64,000 bases of DNA from Pararhizobium qamdonense (GCF_029277445.1 NZ_CP119566.1:3164001-3228000), one strand, 5' to 3'; counted from the first letter of the stretch, positions 46,079 through 57,496 are shown. A program made the numbers and translations. The notes: generated by a model not told the origin, from the sequence alone.

Positions 46079-47298
46079 ACCGTTGCATAATCGTCGAATT
46101 GACTGATGTGGCCGCAGGATAAGCGAGTTCTTTTGCCCTGGCTCGGTCGCCTGAGCAGGTTCTGGGCCGGTTAGGGGTGGTTTTTTCAGTTTCTGGGCGC
46201 GGTGCGGCCTTGGTCAGGTGGCCATTGTCACCCAGCGGCGCATGTTGAAGGCGATGGCGGCCATCAGCACCTGCGCTTCCGCCTTGGCAAGGCCACGATA
46301 GCGGATCAGGCCAAGACCCATGCGATGCTTGAGCGTGGCGAACGTCGTCTCGACGGCCGCCCGCCGCCGCGATATCAGCCGGTTGAACTGTTCAAGCCGC
46401 GGCGGCAGAGCGCGATGGTGACGGTTGGGCCGGCGCATCAGCCGTGGCTTGATGCCCTTGTCCTTCAAGGTCTGTTCGCGGGTATGGGTATGATAGGCGC
46501 TGTCGGCCATCACGCAGGCCTCGTCGCCGATGATCAGGCGGTCAGCGACGATGGTGTCGTTGACATTGGCCGGCGTGGTGACAATCCTGCGGATCAGGCC
46601 GGAACCTTCATCGACGCCGACATGGGCCTTGTAGCCATAGGCCGAACCGGCCTTGCCCTTGCGCAGGGTGAAGCGGGCATCCGGATCGCTCGGCGCCGCA
46701 CGCTTCAACCGGCCGGTAGGATCGTCGCGGTCCATGCCGGAGATCGCGGCATCGAAGTCGCGATTGCGGCCTTCGGGCGGCCTTGCCGCCGTCGTTTCGA
46801 TAACGGTCGCATCCAGCATCGTGCCGCGCCGCAGGATCAGGCCGGCGGCATCCAGTTGCCGGTCGAGTTCGGCAAACAGCGTGTCGAGCAGCGCTTGGCT
46901 GACCAAAAGGTTGCGGAAGCGGCAAAGCGTCGAATGATCGGGAACCGTCTCATCCAGCGCAAGGCCGACGAAACGCTTGAACGACAGCCGGTCGCACAGC
47001 GCTTCCTCAAGTTCCATGTCGGACAATCCGTAAAGCGACTGCAGCAAAAGCGCCTTGAACATCACAATCGGCTTGTAGGCCGGACGGCCGGCGCTCTTGT
47101 CGTCACGCAGACGGTTGAGATGCTTCTCGAAACGATACCACTTCACCAGCGACGACAGCCGCTCCAGACGACCGGCACCCTTGCCTTGCGGCATCAGCGC
47201 ATCCACAAAACTGAACTGGCCACCATTCCGAACCGACATCGCACCATCTCCGCTGCTCGTAACAACAGAGAATCACAACCACAGAATTTTGCAACGGT
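46079..47298 (-). mobile_element. IS5-family insertion sequence
   Basis: About 1.22 kb with terminal inverted repeats: ACCGTTGCATAAT at the left and, read inward, ACCGTTGCAAAAT at the right. A single intact transposase gene fills it on the minus strand. A 10-bp direct repeat CCCGCTGGGG flanks it (46069-46078 and 47300-47309), consistent with a target duplication, though the target is itself a palindromic repeat, so the exact ends are uncertain by 1-2 bases. It interrupts the second 227-bp repeat copy. Confidence 0.9.
46214..47239 (-). CDS. IS5-family transposase
   Basis: A 341-residue intact transposase. The N-terminal DUF772 domain includes RPAYKPIVMFKALLLQSLYGLSDMELEEAL and DHSTLCRFRNLL. 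The DDE catalytic domain shows Asp in GTMLDATVIETT, Asp in CVMADSAYHT, and Glu in AAVETTFATLKHRMGLGLIRYRG (Y-1 motif-like). No frameshift is seen, so the element may still be active. It is transcribed away from hemB. Confidence 0.96.
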   Translation of the reverse strand: MSVRNGGQFSFVDALMPQGKGAGRLERLSSLVKWYRFEKHLNRLRDDKSAGRPAYKPIVMFKALLLQSLYGLSDMELEEALCDRLSFKRFVGLALDETVPDHSTLCRFRNLLVSQALLDTLFAELDRQLDAAGLILRRGTMLDATVIETTAARPPEGRNRDFDAAISGMDRDDPTGRLKRAAPSDPDARFTLRKGKAGSAYGYKAHVGVDEGSGLIRRIVTTPANVNDTIVADRLIIGDEACVMADSAYHTHTREQTLKDKGIKPRLMRRPNRHHRALPPRLEQFNRLISRRRAAVETTFATLKHRMGLGLIRYRGLAKAEAQVLMAAIAFNMRRWVTMAT

Positions 47299-47455
47299 TC
47301 CCGCTGGGGAGAAGAGGAAACGTTACCTCCCCCTCAAGGGGGAGGGTAAGAGGGAGCGTGGGGACGGTGAAACGCCGCACCCCAATCGTTTTCCTTTGCG
47401 CATTGCCCATGATAAACCGCGACGAGATAAGACGAAGCTGACGAAAGACGATATC

Positions 47456-48469
47456 ATGACCGACAAGACCCATGCCGTGGATCTCATCACCGGCCACCGC
47501 CGCATGCGCCGCAACCGCAAGGCCGACTGGACCCGCCGGATGGTGCAAGAAAACCGGTTGACGGTGGATGATCTGATCTGGCCGATCTTCGTCGTTCCCG
47601 GCACCAATATCGTCGAGCCGATCGAGGCCATGCCCGGCGTCAACCGGATGAGCATCGACAAGGCCGTGGAGGCGGCAAAGCTGGCTGCCGATCTCGGCAT
47701 CCCTGCCCTTGCGACCTTTCCGAATGTTGATATTTCGCTGCGCGACGATACCGGCTCCAACAGCCTTGCCGAGAACAACCTGATCAACGAGACGACGCGG
47801 GCCATCAAGAAGGCCGTGCCCGATATCGGCGTCATCACCGATGTGGCGCTCGATCCCTTCACCAGCCATGGCCATGACGGCATCCTGCGCGACGGCGAAA
47901 TCGTCAATGACGAGACGGTGGCGCAGATCGCCATCGCCGCCGTGATGCAGGCCGATGCCGGCGCCGACATCATCGCACCGTCAGACATGATGGATGGCCG
48001 CATCGGCGCCATCCGCCATGCGCTGGATGCGGCAGGCCACCAGAATGTCGGCATCATGGCCTATGCCACCAAGTTCGCCTCCGCCTTCTACGGCCCCTAC
48101 CGCGAGGCGATCGGCACCAGTGGCCTGCTCAAGGGCGACAAGAAGACCTATTATATCGATCCCGCCAACGGCACCGAGGCGATGCGCGATGCAGCACTCG
48201 ATGTCGAGGAAGGTGCCGATATGCTGATGGTCAAGCCGGGCCTGCCCTATCTCGATATTTGCTGGCGGATGAAGGAAAGCTTCGGCCTGCCGGTCTTTGC
48301 CTATCAGGTCTCCGGCGAATATGCGCAGATCAAGGCCGCTGCCGCCAATGGCTGGATCGACGGCGAACGCGTCATGCTCGAAACCCTGCTTGCCTTCAAG
48401 CGTGCCGGCTGCGACGGCATTCTCAGCTATTTCGCTGTCGATGTGGCCCGCATTCTCGCCAAGCGGTAA
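47456..48469 (+). CDS. hemB: Delta-aminolevulinic acid dehydratase (porphobilinogen synthase)
   Basis: A 337-residue haem-pathway enzyme joining two ALA molecules. Active-site lysines are in MAYATKFASAFYGPYREA and MLMVKPGLPYLDI. The metal segment reads DVALDPFTSHGHDGI: the zinc Cys triad of other family members is replaced by Ala, Asp and Asp, the Mg-type found in alphaproteobacteria. The start is ATG at 47456 (MTDKTHAVDLI); open sequence further upstream is antisense to the IS transposase and not coding. The IS end is 157 bases upstream, so the promoter lies within or beside the repeat DNA. Confidence 0.97.
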   Translation: MTDKTHAVDLITGHRRMRRNRKADWTRRMVQENRLTVDDLIWPIFVVPGTNIVEPIEAMPGVNRMSIDKAVEAAKLAADLGIPALATFPNVDISLRDDTGSNSLAENNLINETTRAIKKAVPDIGVITDVALDPFTSHGHDGILRDGEIVNDETVAQIAIAAVMQADAGADIIAPSDMMDGRIGAIRHALDAAGHQNVGIMAYATKFASAFYGPYREAIGTSGLLKGDKKTYYIDPANGTEAMRDAALDVEEGADMLMVKPGLPYLDICWRMKESFGLPVFAYQVSGEYAQIKAAAANGWIDGERVMLETLLAFKRAGCDGILSYFAVDVARILAKR

Positions 48470-48509
48470 CGCCCGCTGCCGCCGATCGGCGCAAAAACGT
48501 AGCGTGCCG

Positions 48510-50219
<1,710 letters not shown>

Positions 50220-50507
50220 GTGAAGGAACCATTGAACTGCGCAAGTGCCTGATGCTATTCGACAAACGGGAGAGAAGACAATGCTTTTTATGAGGGTGAG
50301 CGTCCCAGTTTTGCCGTGCTTGGCCGTCGAACAAAGACCGGCGGGAAGGATGGCTGAGAGACCGTGATGAGGGGTTGCATCAATGCTTGCGGTTCAAAAG
50401 CCAGAGGCTGATGCCGGCGCACTCTCCTTGGCCATATATCTGGCCGCCCATGGATTTGCATTTTTGCTGCCACTTCCCATATCAGGGGAAGAACTGGAGA
50501 AACGGAC

Positions 50508-50972
50508 ATGAGCGTGCAGGACGAAAACCTTCGAATTCCAAGCAATGACTGGCGGGCCTATCAGGGCGTGCTCAGCCGCCGCGTCATGGCGTTCATCATC
50601 GATTATGCCATCGTCGCGCTGTTGTGGATTCCCGCTGCCGTGATCGTGTTTTTTCTCGGCATCCTGACGTTCGGCCTCGGCTTCTTCCTGTATCCGGTGC
50701 TTTTTGCCGGTCTGGCCATGCTCTATTTCGGCATGACGGTCGGCGGCCCCAAACAGGCATCGCCGGGCATGAACATGATGGGCCTGGCCATTGCCCGCAC
50801 CGACGGCAGACCGATGGATTTTCTGACGGCCATCGTTCATCTGGTGATCTTCTGGATCGGCAATGCCATTCTCACGCCGCTGGTGCTGCTTGTCGGCCTT
50901 TTCACCGATCGCGGCCGCCTGTTGCATGACCTCTTGATCGGCACGGTCACCGTGCGCCGCGACGCCTATTGA
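50508..50972 (+). CDS. RDD-family membrane protein
   Basis: A 154-residue protein with the RDD signature (RRVMAFIIDYAIVALLWIP; GLAIARTDG; then LLHDLLIGTVTVRRD) and about three to four helices. The family's role is not settled; some members are transporters or antiporters. The start ATG has GGAG. It lies between hemB and bpt on the plus strand, as in other rhizobia, after the intervening GGDEF gene on the other strand. Confidence 0.9.
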   Translation: MSVQDENLRIPSNDWRAYQGVLSRRVMAFIIDYAIVALLWIPAAVIVFFLGILTFGLGFFLYPVLFAGLAMLYFGMTVGGPKQASPGMNMMGLAIARTDGRPMDFLTAIVHLVIFWIGNAILTPLVLLVGLFTDRGRLLHDLLIGTVTVRRDAY

Positions 50973-51170
50973 TTCGGCGGCATATGATCTTTTATCGGCC
51001 TGCGGCGGAGTGCGTTGCGTCATTCCGCCACTGTTGTTGAGCTGATCACCTGAAAATGACAGGCTTGCGACACCCTGACGCGACGGTTCAAAAAGTCGCG
51101 ATTGACCTTTTCTAATCTTGCGCCATGCTAATGTTTTCCAAGCGGCCAAGAAGAGCGATCTCCGCAGCAT

Positions 51171-51917
51171 ATGAACACGCAAACGACACCGTCTCCGCAA
51201 TTCTACCTGACCGCACCGGCGACCTGCCCGTATCTGCCGCAGGAGATGGAGCGGAAGGTGTTTACCCATATGGTGGGCGAGCGGGCGCCCGAGCTCAACG
51301 ATCTCCTCACCCAGGGCGGGTTCCGCCGGTCACAGAATATCGCCTACCGGCCGGCCTGCGAAAGCTGCCGGGCCTGCGTTTCCGTGCGCATCGTCGCCGG
51401 CGAATTCACGCCAACCCGCTCGATGCGGCGCATTCTGGCGCTGAACACGGACGTGGTTTCGACCGAATATCCGGCAGAGCCCTCCAGCGAGCAGTACAGC
51501 CTGTTTCGCCGCTATCTCGATCATCGCCACCAGAAGGGCGGCATGTCCGACATGTCGGTGCTGGACTACGCGATGATGGTCGAGGATACCCATGTCAACA
51601 CCAAGATCATCGAGTACCGCCTGAAGGTCGAAGGCGACGGGATCGGCTTGGCGAAGGGTCCACTGATTTCGGCAGCGCTGACCGACAAGATGGGCGATGG
51701 GCTGTCGATGGTCTATTCCTATTTCGACCCGGATTTCGCCGATCGTTCGCTCGGCACGTTCATGATTCTCGATCATATCCGCAAAGTGAAGGAACGCGGC
51801 CTGCCGCACGTTTATCTTGGCTATTGGGTCAAGGGATCACGCAAAATGGACTATAAAACAAAGTTTCTGCCGCAGGAGCACCTTATGGCCCAGGGCTGGG
51901 AGCGCTATACAGAGTAA
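51171..51917 (+). CDS. bpt: Aspartate/glutamate leucyltransferase (Bpt)
   Basis: A 248-residue aminoacyl-tRNA-protein transferase that attaches Leu to N-terminal Asp or Glu, marking proteins for ClpS/ClpAP decay (N-degron pathway). Features are [19 protein letters not shown], the [12 protein letters not shown]ys region, the QKGGMSDM segment and the C-terminal [28 protein letters not shown] with KMDYKTKF. The Cys-rich N-terminus and length match Bpt rather than Aat. The start has a weak ribosome-binding site. Confidence 0.94.
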   Translation: MNTQTTPSPQFYLTAPATCPYLPQEMERKVFTHMVGERAPELNDLLTQGGFRRSQNIAYRPACESCRACVSVRIVAGEFTPTRSMRRILALNTDVVSTEYPAEPSSEQYSLFRRYLDHRHQKGGMSDMSVLDYAMMVEDTHVNTKIIEYRLKVEGDGIGLAKGPLISAALTDKMGDGLSMVYSYFDPDFADRSLGTFMILDHIRKVKERGLPHVYLGYWVKGSRKMDYKTKFLPQEHLMAQGWERYTE

Positions 51918-51944
51918 AGCGCAGCCACCGGACAGGACGAAATC

Positions 51945-52850
51945 TTGAGTGAAGCCATCGATGCCGCCCATCACCGCCGCGGACTTCTCATCACCGGCCT
52001 TGGCGGCCTTGCCCTTTCCTTCGACATTCCGCTGATCCGCTCCGCCGATGGCGAAGTCTGGTCGCTGCTGGCCGTGCGCAGTCTTTGCACCTTTACCGTT
52101 GCGCTGGTCGCCTGGGCCGTGCTCAACAAGGTCCTCGGCCGGAAGATCGCGCTCGTTCCGGGCAAGGCGGGACTGCTTGCCGGATTGTTTTACGGCCTTG
52201 GATCCTTCACCTTCCTGTTGTCCGTCTTCAATACCGCGACCGCCAATGTCGTCTTCATCGTTGCCTTTACGTCGATGTTCGCTGCCATCCTGTCCTGGGT
52301 CTTCCTCAAGGAGCGTCCGTCCAACGCCACGCTGGTGACCATGGCCGTGATGGTGTTCGGCGTCGGGCTGATCGTTCAGGACGGCCTGAAGAGCGGCAAT
52401 TTCTTCGGCGATGCGATGGCGGTCTGCTCGGCGCTGATGCTGGCCTGCGCCATCACCGTCAGCCGCGCCAGCGGCAAGGACATGGGCCTGGTGCCGCTTG
52501 CCACCGCGATCTTCCCCGCCATCATCGGCTACCTTCTGTCACCGGCCGAAGGCCTTGCCATCGCCCATCCCGGCTGGATCGTCTTCGACGGCCTGATCAT
52601 GATCCCGCTCGCCTTCTTCTGTCTCGCTACCGGCCCGCGCTACCTGTCGGCCCCGGAGGTCGGCATGTTCTATCTGCTCGAAACCATCCTCGCGCCGCTC
52701 TGGATCTGGATCGTCTTTCTGGAAGTCCCCACATCCCAGACGCTCGTGGGCGGCGCCGTGCTGATCCTGGCTTTGGTCGGGCACTCCGTCTGGCAGATGC
52801 GGAAGAAATCAGCCGTGGATGCCGTGACCGAGTTTCCGTTTACGGGCTGA
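51945..52850 (+). CDS. EamA/DMT-superfamily transporter
   Basis: A 301-residue protein with about ten helices in two EamA repeats; VIVAFTSMFAAILSWVFLKERPS-like and YLLETILAPLWIWIVFLEVPT helices end each repeat. The start is probably TTG at 51945 with AGGACG upstream. The substrate is unknown. It follows bpt by 27 bases and may be cotranscribed with it. Confidence 0.88.
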   Translation: MSEAIDAAHHRRGLLITGLGGLALSFDIPLIRSADGEVWSLLAVRSLCTFTVALVAWAVLNKVLGRKIALVPGKAGLLAGLFYGLGSFTFLLSVFNTATANVVFIVAFTSMFAAILSWVFLKERPSNATLVTMAVMVFGVGLIVQDGLKSGNFFGDAMAVCSALMLACAITVSRASGKDMGLVPLATAIFPAIIGYLLSPAEGLAIAHPGWIVFDGLIMIPLAFFCLATGPRYLSAPEVGMFYLLETILAPLWIWIVFLEVPTSQTLVGGAVLILALVGHSVWQMRKKSAVDAVTEFPFTG

Positions 52851-52879
52851 CGTTCACGGCCAATTGCTGAAAGGCACAA

Positions 52880-52908
52880 CCAATGTTATAACACGATTAT
52901 AACATTGG
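52880..52908. promoter_or_regulatory. Perfect 12-bp inverted repeat, operator candidate
   Basis: Half-sites CCAATGTTATAA and TTATAACATTGG are separated by CACGA. The repeat ends at the ribosome-binding site (GGAG, 52907-52910), eight bases before the AbrB-like start. AbrB/MazE antitoxins usually bind such palindromes to repress their own operon, so this is a strong autoregulatory operator candidate. Confidence 0.75.
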
Positions 52909-52917
52909 AGTTTTGCC

Positions 52918-53139
52918 ATGAACATCACCATCCGCAAGATCGGCAATTCCGAGGGCGTCATCATTCCCAAGGAGGTGCTTGACCGCCTGGGCCTGAAGGC
53001 CGGCGATCAGATGCAACTCACCGCCAAGGATGGGGGCCTTCAGATGCAGCCCCTTGAGGAAGCATTTCAGCGTCAGCTCGAACATGCCAATCGTTTCATG
53101 GACAAATACAAGATTGCTTTGAAAAAGCTGGCCGAATGA
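52918..53139 (+). CDS. AbrB/MazE-type antitoxin
   Basis: A 73-residue SpoVT/AbrB swapped-hairpin DNA-binding protein: ITIRKIGNSEGVIIPKEVLDRLGLKAGDQMQLTAKDGG (residues 3-40) and a C-terminal helical toxin-binding tail (FQRQLEHANRFMDKYKIALKKLAE). It should neutralise the Doc-like toxin encoded just downstream and autoregulate through the palindrome at 52880. It overlaps the toxin gene by four bases. Confidence 0.92.
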   Translation: MNITIRKIGNSEGVIIPKEVLDRLGLKAGDQMQLTAKDGGLQMQPLEEAFQRQLEHANRFMDKYKIALKKLAE

Positions 53140-53531
53140 GCGATTTCGTTTTTCTGGAACGGCCTCTCATCGAGGCATTGCAAACCATCCAGATCGAGCG
53201 ATTTGGCGGCGCTTTTGGCTTGAGAGACGAAGGCGCACTTGAATCCGCTCTGGCCCGGCCGGTCAACAGAGCCCATTACGGCTGCGACGATGTCATCGAA
53301 CTTGCCGCCGCCTATCTGTTCGGTCTTGCGATGAACCATGCGTTTGTTGATGGAAACAAGCGCATCGCCATTGTTGCGGCGGCGGTTTTCCTGATGGAAA
53401 ATGGTTACGAAATCGAAACGAGCGACGGTCTTCTCTTCAGCTTCGTCCTATCGGTCGCTGCTGGTGAGATCGACGAAGACGGGGCTATCCGCTTCCTCCG
53501 GGACGTTACCGTTCCATCTGAAAACAGATAA
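53136..53531 (+). CDS. Doc-type (Fic-fold) toxin
   Basis: A 131-residue death-on-curing protein. The Fic-fold motif is MNHAFVDGNKRIAIVAAAVFL (HxFx[D/E]GNKR), with Ala where most Doc proteins have Pro. The N-terminal part includes ERPLIEALQTIQIERFGGAFGLRDEGALESAL. Doc phosphorylates EF-Tu in the phage P1 system; here the antitoxin is AbrB-like instead of Phd. It starts within the antitoxin stop (ATGA), implying coupling. The length is normal and the gene intact. Confidence 0.93.
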   Translation: MSDFVFLERPLIEALQTIQIERFGGAFGLRDEGALESALARPVNRAHYGCDDVIELAAAYLFGLAMNHAFVDGNKRIAIVAAAVFLMENGYEIETSDGLLFSFVLSVAAGEIDEDGAIRFLRDVTVPSENR

Positions 53532-53532
53532 A

Positions 53533-53551
53533 CGGGCGGAATAACCGCCCG
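53533..53551. terminator. Hairpin between convergent doc and parC
   Basis: Stem CGGGCGG / CCGCCCG with a 5-base loop. On the minus strand it is followed by TTTATCTGTTTT, so it probably ends parC transcription; the doc stop is just before it. Confidence 0.65.
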
Positions 53552-53559
53552 CACATCCA

Positions 53560-55836
53560 TCACCCCGTAAACTTACCGCTTCTCGGAAAACCCTTCGGCA
53601 CGGCCCTGCCCGCTGTGGCGCGGTCGCCGATCCATTCGAGCAGTTCGTCCTTGTTCTTGGTAAAGCTGCGGCCGGCGCTGTCGGCCCAGGTGAGGCCGTC
53701 GGCGATGGCAAAGCAGCGCATGTCGGAGACGCCGCCATCCTTGTAGCGCTGCAGGCGCACACCCTTGCCGCGGCTCATTTCCGGGATCTGCACCAGCGGG
53801 AAGACCAGCATCTTGCGGTTTTCGCCGACGATGGCGACGTGATCGCCCTTGACCGGGATGACCAGCTTGGTCTCATCCGGCATGGCGACGTTCATGATCT
53901 GCTTGCCCTTGCGGGTATTGGCGGCCATGTCGCCTTCCACGACCACGAAACCATTGCCGGCTGCCGACGAGATCAACAGTTTGCGCGCGGGATCGTGAAC
54001 GAAGGCGGTCAGCACATCCTGATCGTTTTCCATATCGACGATGATGCGCAGCGGTTCGCCGTGCCCGCGTCCGCCCGGCAGCTTGTCGCCGCCCAGCGTG
54101 TAGGCCTTTCCGCCGGTGGTGACGACGAGGATGCGGTCGGTGGTCGAGGCCGGGAATGACAGTTTCAGCCCGTCGCCTTCCTTGAACTGCAGCGTCGAGA
54201 CATCGGAGATATGACCCTTCAGCGCGCGGATCCAGCCCTTTTCGGAGATGACGACGGTGATCGGTTCCTTCTCGATCATCGCCTGCTGGATCGCTTCCAG
54301 ATCGGCTTCCGGCGCATTGGAGAACAGCGTGCGGCGCCGGCCGATCTCGGTGGCCTTGGCGAATTTCTTCTTCACCTCGCCGATTTCCCAGGCAACGGTC
54401 TGCCACTGCTTTTCGTCGGACGCCAGCAGCGTCTCGATTTCCGCCTTTTCCTTCGACAGTGATTCGAATTCGGTGCGAATCTCGAACTCTTCCAGCTTGC
54501 GCAGGGAGCGCAGGCGCATGTTGAGGATCGATTCGGCCTGCAGGTCGGTGAGCGTGAAGCGCACCATCAAAGCGGGCTTGGGCTCGTCCTCCTCGCGGAT
54601 GATGCGGATCACCTCGTCGAGGTTGAGATAGGCGATCAGGTAGCCGCCGAGGATCTCCAGGCGCCGGTCGATCGCCGCCAGCCGGAAACGCGAGCGGCGC
54701 TGCAGCACTTCGCGGCGATGATCCAGCCATTCCAGCAGGACCTCGTTCAGCGCCATCACCTTGGGAACGCGGCCCATGGAGAGTACGTTCATGTTGAGCG
54801 GAATGCGGTTTTCCAGTTCCGACAGCTTGAACAGCGATTCCATCAGGATCGTCGGATCGACCGAACGGCTCTTCGGCACCAGCACGAGCCGAACATCCTC
54901 GGCCGATTCGTCGCGCACGTCTTCGAGCAGCGGCAGCTTGCGGGCGATCAGCAGTTCGGCGATCTTTTCGATCAGCCGCGACTTCTGCACCTGGAAGGGA
55001 ATTTCGGTGATGATGATCTGGTAGCCGCCGCGGCCGGTGTCTTCGACTTCCCATTTGGCGCGGACACGAAAGCCGCCGCGGCCGGTCTTGTAGGCCTCGA
55101 TGATGCTCTCGCGGCTATCGATGATGATGCCGCCGGTCGGAAGGTCCGGACCTTCGATGCCGCCCCGCTCGGGATTGTTCGGATCGAGCATCAGGTCGTC
55201 GATCGTCGCGCCCGGGTTCTTGATCAGGTGGAGGGCTGCATCGCAAAGTTCGTGGGCGTTGTGCGGCGGGATCGAGGTCGCCATGCCGACGGCGATGCCG
55301 GAGGCGCCGTTCGCCAGAAGGTTCGGGAACGCGCCAGGCATGACGACCGGTTCCTGATCTTCCTCGTTATAGGTCGGGCGAAAATCCACCGCATCCTGGT
55401 CGATACCTTCGAGCAGAAGGCTCGCCACATCCGTCATGCGGGCTTCTGTGTAGCGGTATGCGGCCGCACTGTCGCCGTCGATATTGCCGAAATTGCCCTG
55501 GCCATCGACGATCGGATAGCGCTGCGAGAAATCTTGGGCGAGCCGCACCAGCGCATCATAGACCGACTGGTCACCATGCGGGTGGAACTTACCGATGACG
55601 TCACCGACGATACGGGCGCATTTCTTGAACGAGGAATTGGAGCGCAGCCCCATTTCGCTCATCGCATGAATAATGCGGCGGTGGACCGGCTTCAGGCCGT
55701 CGCGCACGTCCGGCAAGGCCCGGTGCATGATGGTCGACAGCGCATAGGCAAGATAGCGCTCTTCCAGCGCCGCCTTGAGGTCAACCGGCAGAATATGATC
55801 GTCTCCGCCCGACGGCGGCAAAAGGCTCTGTCCCAT
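53560..55836 (-). CDS. parC: DNA topoisomerase IV subunit A
   Basis: A 758-residue type IIA topoisomerase subunit that decatenates chromosomes with ParE. The catalytic Tyr is in [14 protein letters not shown] (residue about 125); the winged-helix part has [24 protein letters not shown]. The C-terminal beta-pinwheel lacks the GyrA box, supporting ParC over GyrA. At the positions equal to E. coli Ser80/Glu84 it has Gln/Asp, an ordinary feature in several alphaproteobacteria. It converges on doc. Confidence 0.95.
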   Translation of the reverse strand: MGQSLLPPSGGDDHILPVDLKAALEERYLAYALSTIMHRALPDVRDGLKPVHRRIIHAMSEMGLRSNSSFKKCARIVGDVIGKFHPHGDQSVYDALVRLAQDFSQRYPIVDGQGNFGNIDGDSAAAYRYTEARMTDVASLLLEGIDQDAVDFRPTYNEEDQEPVVMPGAFPNLLANGASGIAVGMATSIPPHNAHELCDAALHLIKNPGATIDDLMLDPNNPERGGIEGPDLPTGGIIIDSRESIIEAYKTGRGGFRVRAKWEVEDTGRGGYQIIITEIPFQVQKSRLIEKIAELLIARKLPLLEDVRDESAEDVRLVLVPKSRSVDPTILMESLFKLSELENRIPLNMNVLSMGRVPKVMALNEVLLEWLDHRREVLQRRSRFRLAAIDRRLEILGGYLIAYLNLDEVIRIIREEDEPKPALMVRFTLTDLQAESILNMRLRSLRKLEEFEIRTEFESLSKEKAEIETLLASDEKQWQTVAWEIGEVKKKFAKATEIGRRRTLFSNAPEADLEAIQQAMIEKEPITVVISEKGWIRALKGHISDVSTLQFKEGDGLKLSFPASTTDRILVVTTGGKAYTLGGDKLPGGRGHGEPLRIIVDMENDQDVLTAFVHDPARKLLISSAAGNGFVVVEGDMAANTRKGKQIMNVAMPDETKLVIPVKGDHVAIVGENRKMLVFPLVQIPEMSRGKGVRLQRYKDGGVSDMRCFAIADGLTWADSAGRSFTKNKDELLEWIGDRATAGRAVPKGFPRSGKFTG

Positions 55837-56243
55837 GGTTTCTTGCTACCGCAACAAACCCTGAACGGCAAGGATTGCAGGGCATTGCGCTGTGGAGAAC
55901 CCGCGCGGCAGCGCGCCTGTGTGGCCGCAGGGCAAAAGCTTGAAAATTCCGTGTTTGACACGCAAGGCGACGGCAGAAGCAGAAATGACCGAATCAACAC
56001 TTGCAGACCCTTGCCGCCACGGGCCGGACGCTTAAGTAAACCGGAAAATTGCGGAAGGACTGCGGCTTTGACCTGTCTCGAGATGAGATGCACAGCGCCA
56101 AACCGGAAGACCGTGAACAATTTTCTGCCCAAAGACGCAAGCCCGCACGAAACATCGCTGAGCAGAGCAATTCGAATATATTTCGGCCTTAATCCGTATT
56201 AGAAATGCCTTCGAAATTAGACCTTTACAACGAGGAACACTCC
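55837..56243. other. Intergenic region between parC and the exported protein (407 bp)
   Basis: This lies between divergent genes and presumably carries two promoters. The short open frames have no ribosome-binding sites or family resemblance. The last part (56195-56235, AATCCGTATTAGAAATGCC...) is AT-richer and may be the exported protein's leader. Confidence 0.5.
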
Positions 56244-57437
56244 ATGATGCCTACCCGCAATCTCCGTCTGATGCTGGCGAGTGCCGCTTTTATCGGCCTT
56301 TCCGGTCCGGCCTTCGCGCTCGACGGCGCGGATCTCGTCACCAAGCTGAACGCCGCCTATGCCCTCAATGGCGCAACTGTTGCCTATGAGAATGTTGCGG
56401 TGGATGGCACGACCGTGACGCTGACCGGCGTCAGCGTCAAATCGACGGCTGCCCCCGGCAAGGAGTTCAAGATCGGCGACGTCACGCTTGAGGGCGTCGA
56501 GGAAACCGATGGCGGCGGCTACTATGCCGAAACCGTCACGCTGCCGGATCTCGATGTCAAGCAGAACGAAACCGCGATTGCGGCCAAGGACCTCTCGATC
56601 GGCGGGCTGAGCATCCCCGGCAATCCGGCCGGCAGCACGGTCAACGACATCGTCCTTTACGAGACCGCCGCGACCGGCCCGGTGACCGTCACGACCAGGG
56701 GCAAGCAGGTGTTTTCGCTGGAGGAATCGGAAGCCAACCTGACGAAGCAGGAAAGCGATGCCGGCTTTGATTTCGACGTCACGGCCTCCGGCATCAAGGC
56801 GGATCTCTCCGATGTCCAGGATGCCAAGCAGAAGGATGCGATCGAAAAGCTGGGGCTGAAAAACCTGGCCGGCGAAATGACGATGAAGGGCAGCTGGGAA
56901 GTCGCCACCGGCAATGTCGCGCTGGAGGAATATGCGTTCGACTTCGCCAATGTCGGCCGTCTTGCGATCGCCTTTGATATTTCCGGCTATACGCTGAATT
57001 TCATGAAGTCCATGCAGGAAGCCATGAAGGCCGCCGAAGCCAATCCGAACAAGGAGGAAGCCAATCAGGCGATGGGCATGTCGATGATGGGCCTCATCCA
57101 GCAGCTGAGCTTCAACAGCGCCTCGATCCGGTTCGACGATGCGACGATCACCAAGCGCGTTCTCGACTATATCGGCGCGCAGCAGGGCGTCTCCGGCGAC
57201 CAGCTGGCACAGTCGCTCAAGGGCATGGTGCCGTTGATGATGGCGCAGCTCAACGTTCCCGAACTGCAGAACCAGGTCTCGACCGCCGTCAACACCTATC
57301 TGGATGCACCAAAAAGCCTGACGATCTCGGCCGAACCGGCAAACCCGGTCCCCTTCCCGATGATCATCGGCGCTGCCATGGGCGCTCCAAACACGGTCCC
57401 AAGCGTTCTCGGCGTCAAGGTCACCGCCAACGACTGA
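56244..57437 (+). CDS. Exported protein of unknown function
   Basis: A 397-residue protein with a clear Sec signal (MMPTRNLRLMLASAAFIGLSGPAFA, cleavage near AFA-LDG). The mature part is built of repeated beta-strand segments (VAVDGTTVTLTGVSVKST; IGDVTLEGVEETDGG; KDLSIGGLSIPGNPAGSTVNDI), a helical segment (KSMQEAMKAAEANPNKEEANQAMG) and a C-terminal beta part. I do not recognise a named domain; the repetitive strands suggest an elongated periplasmic beta protein. The start has GAGGA upstream. A strong terminator follows it. Confidence 0.82.
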   Translation: MMPTRNLRLMLASAAFIGLSGPAFALDGADLVTKLNAAYALNGATVAYENVAVDGTTVTLTGVSVKSTAAPGKEFKIGDVTLEGVEETDGGGYYAETVTLPDLDVKQNETAIAAKDLSIGGLSIPGNPAGSTVNDIVLYETAATGPVTVTTRGKQVFSLEESEANLTKQESDAGFDFDVTASGIKADLSDVQDAKQKDAIEKLGLKNLAGEMTMKGSWEVATGNVALEEYAFDFANVGRLAIAFDISGYTLNFMKSMQEAMKAAEANPNKEEANQAMGMSMMGLIQQLSFNSASIRFDDATITKRVLDYIGAQQGVSGDQLAQSLKGMVPLMMAQLNVPELQNQVSTAVNTYLDAPKSLTISAEPANPVPFPMIIGAAMGAPNTVPSVLGVKVTAND

Positions 57438-57463
57438 TAAAGCCGGTCAGCAACGAACAGCGA

Positions 57464-57496
57464 AGGCCCGGCGGGAAATCGCCGGGCCTTTTTTTA
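57464..57496 (+). terminator. Rho-independent terminator of the exported-protein gene
   Basis: Stem AGGCCCGGCG / CGCCGGGCCT with a 6-base loop and a run of seven T, 26 bases after the stop codon. Confidence 0.9.

Noticed and set aside
46202..48469. A 755-residue open frame that would fuse sequence from the IS and repeats to HemB
   Set aside because: The upstream part is antisense to the transposase and repeat DNA; HemB begins at its conserved N-terminus at 47456.
54718..56202. A 494-residue plus-strand open frame
   Set aside because: It is antisense to parC and runs into intergenic DNA without domain or ribosome-binding site.
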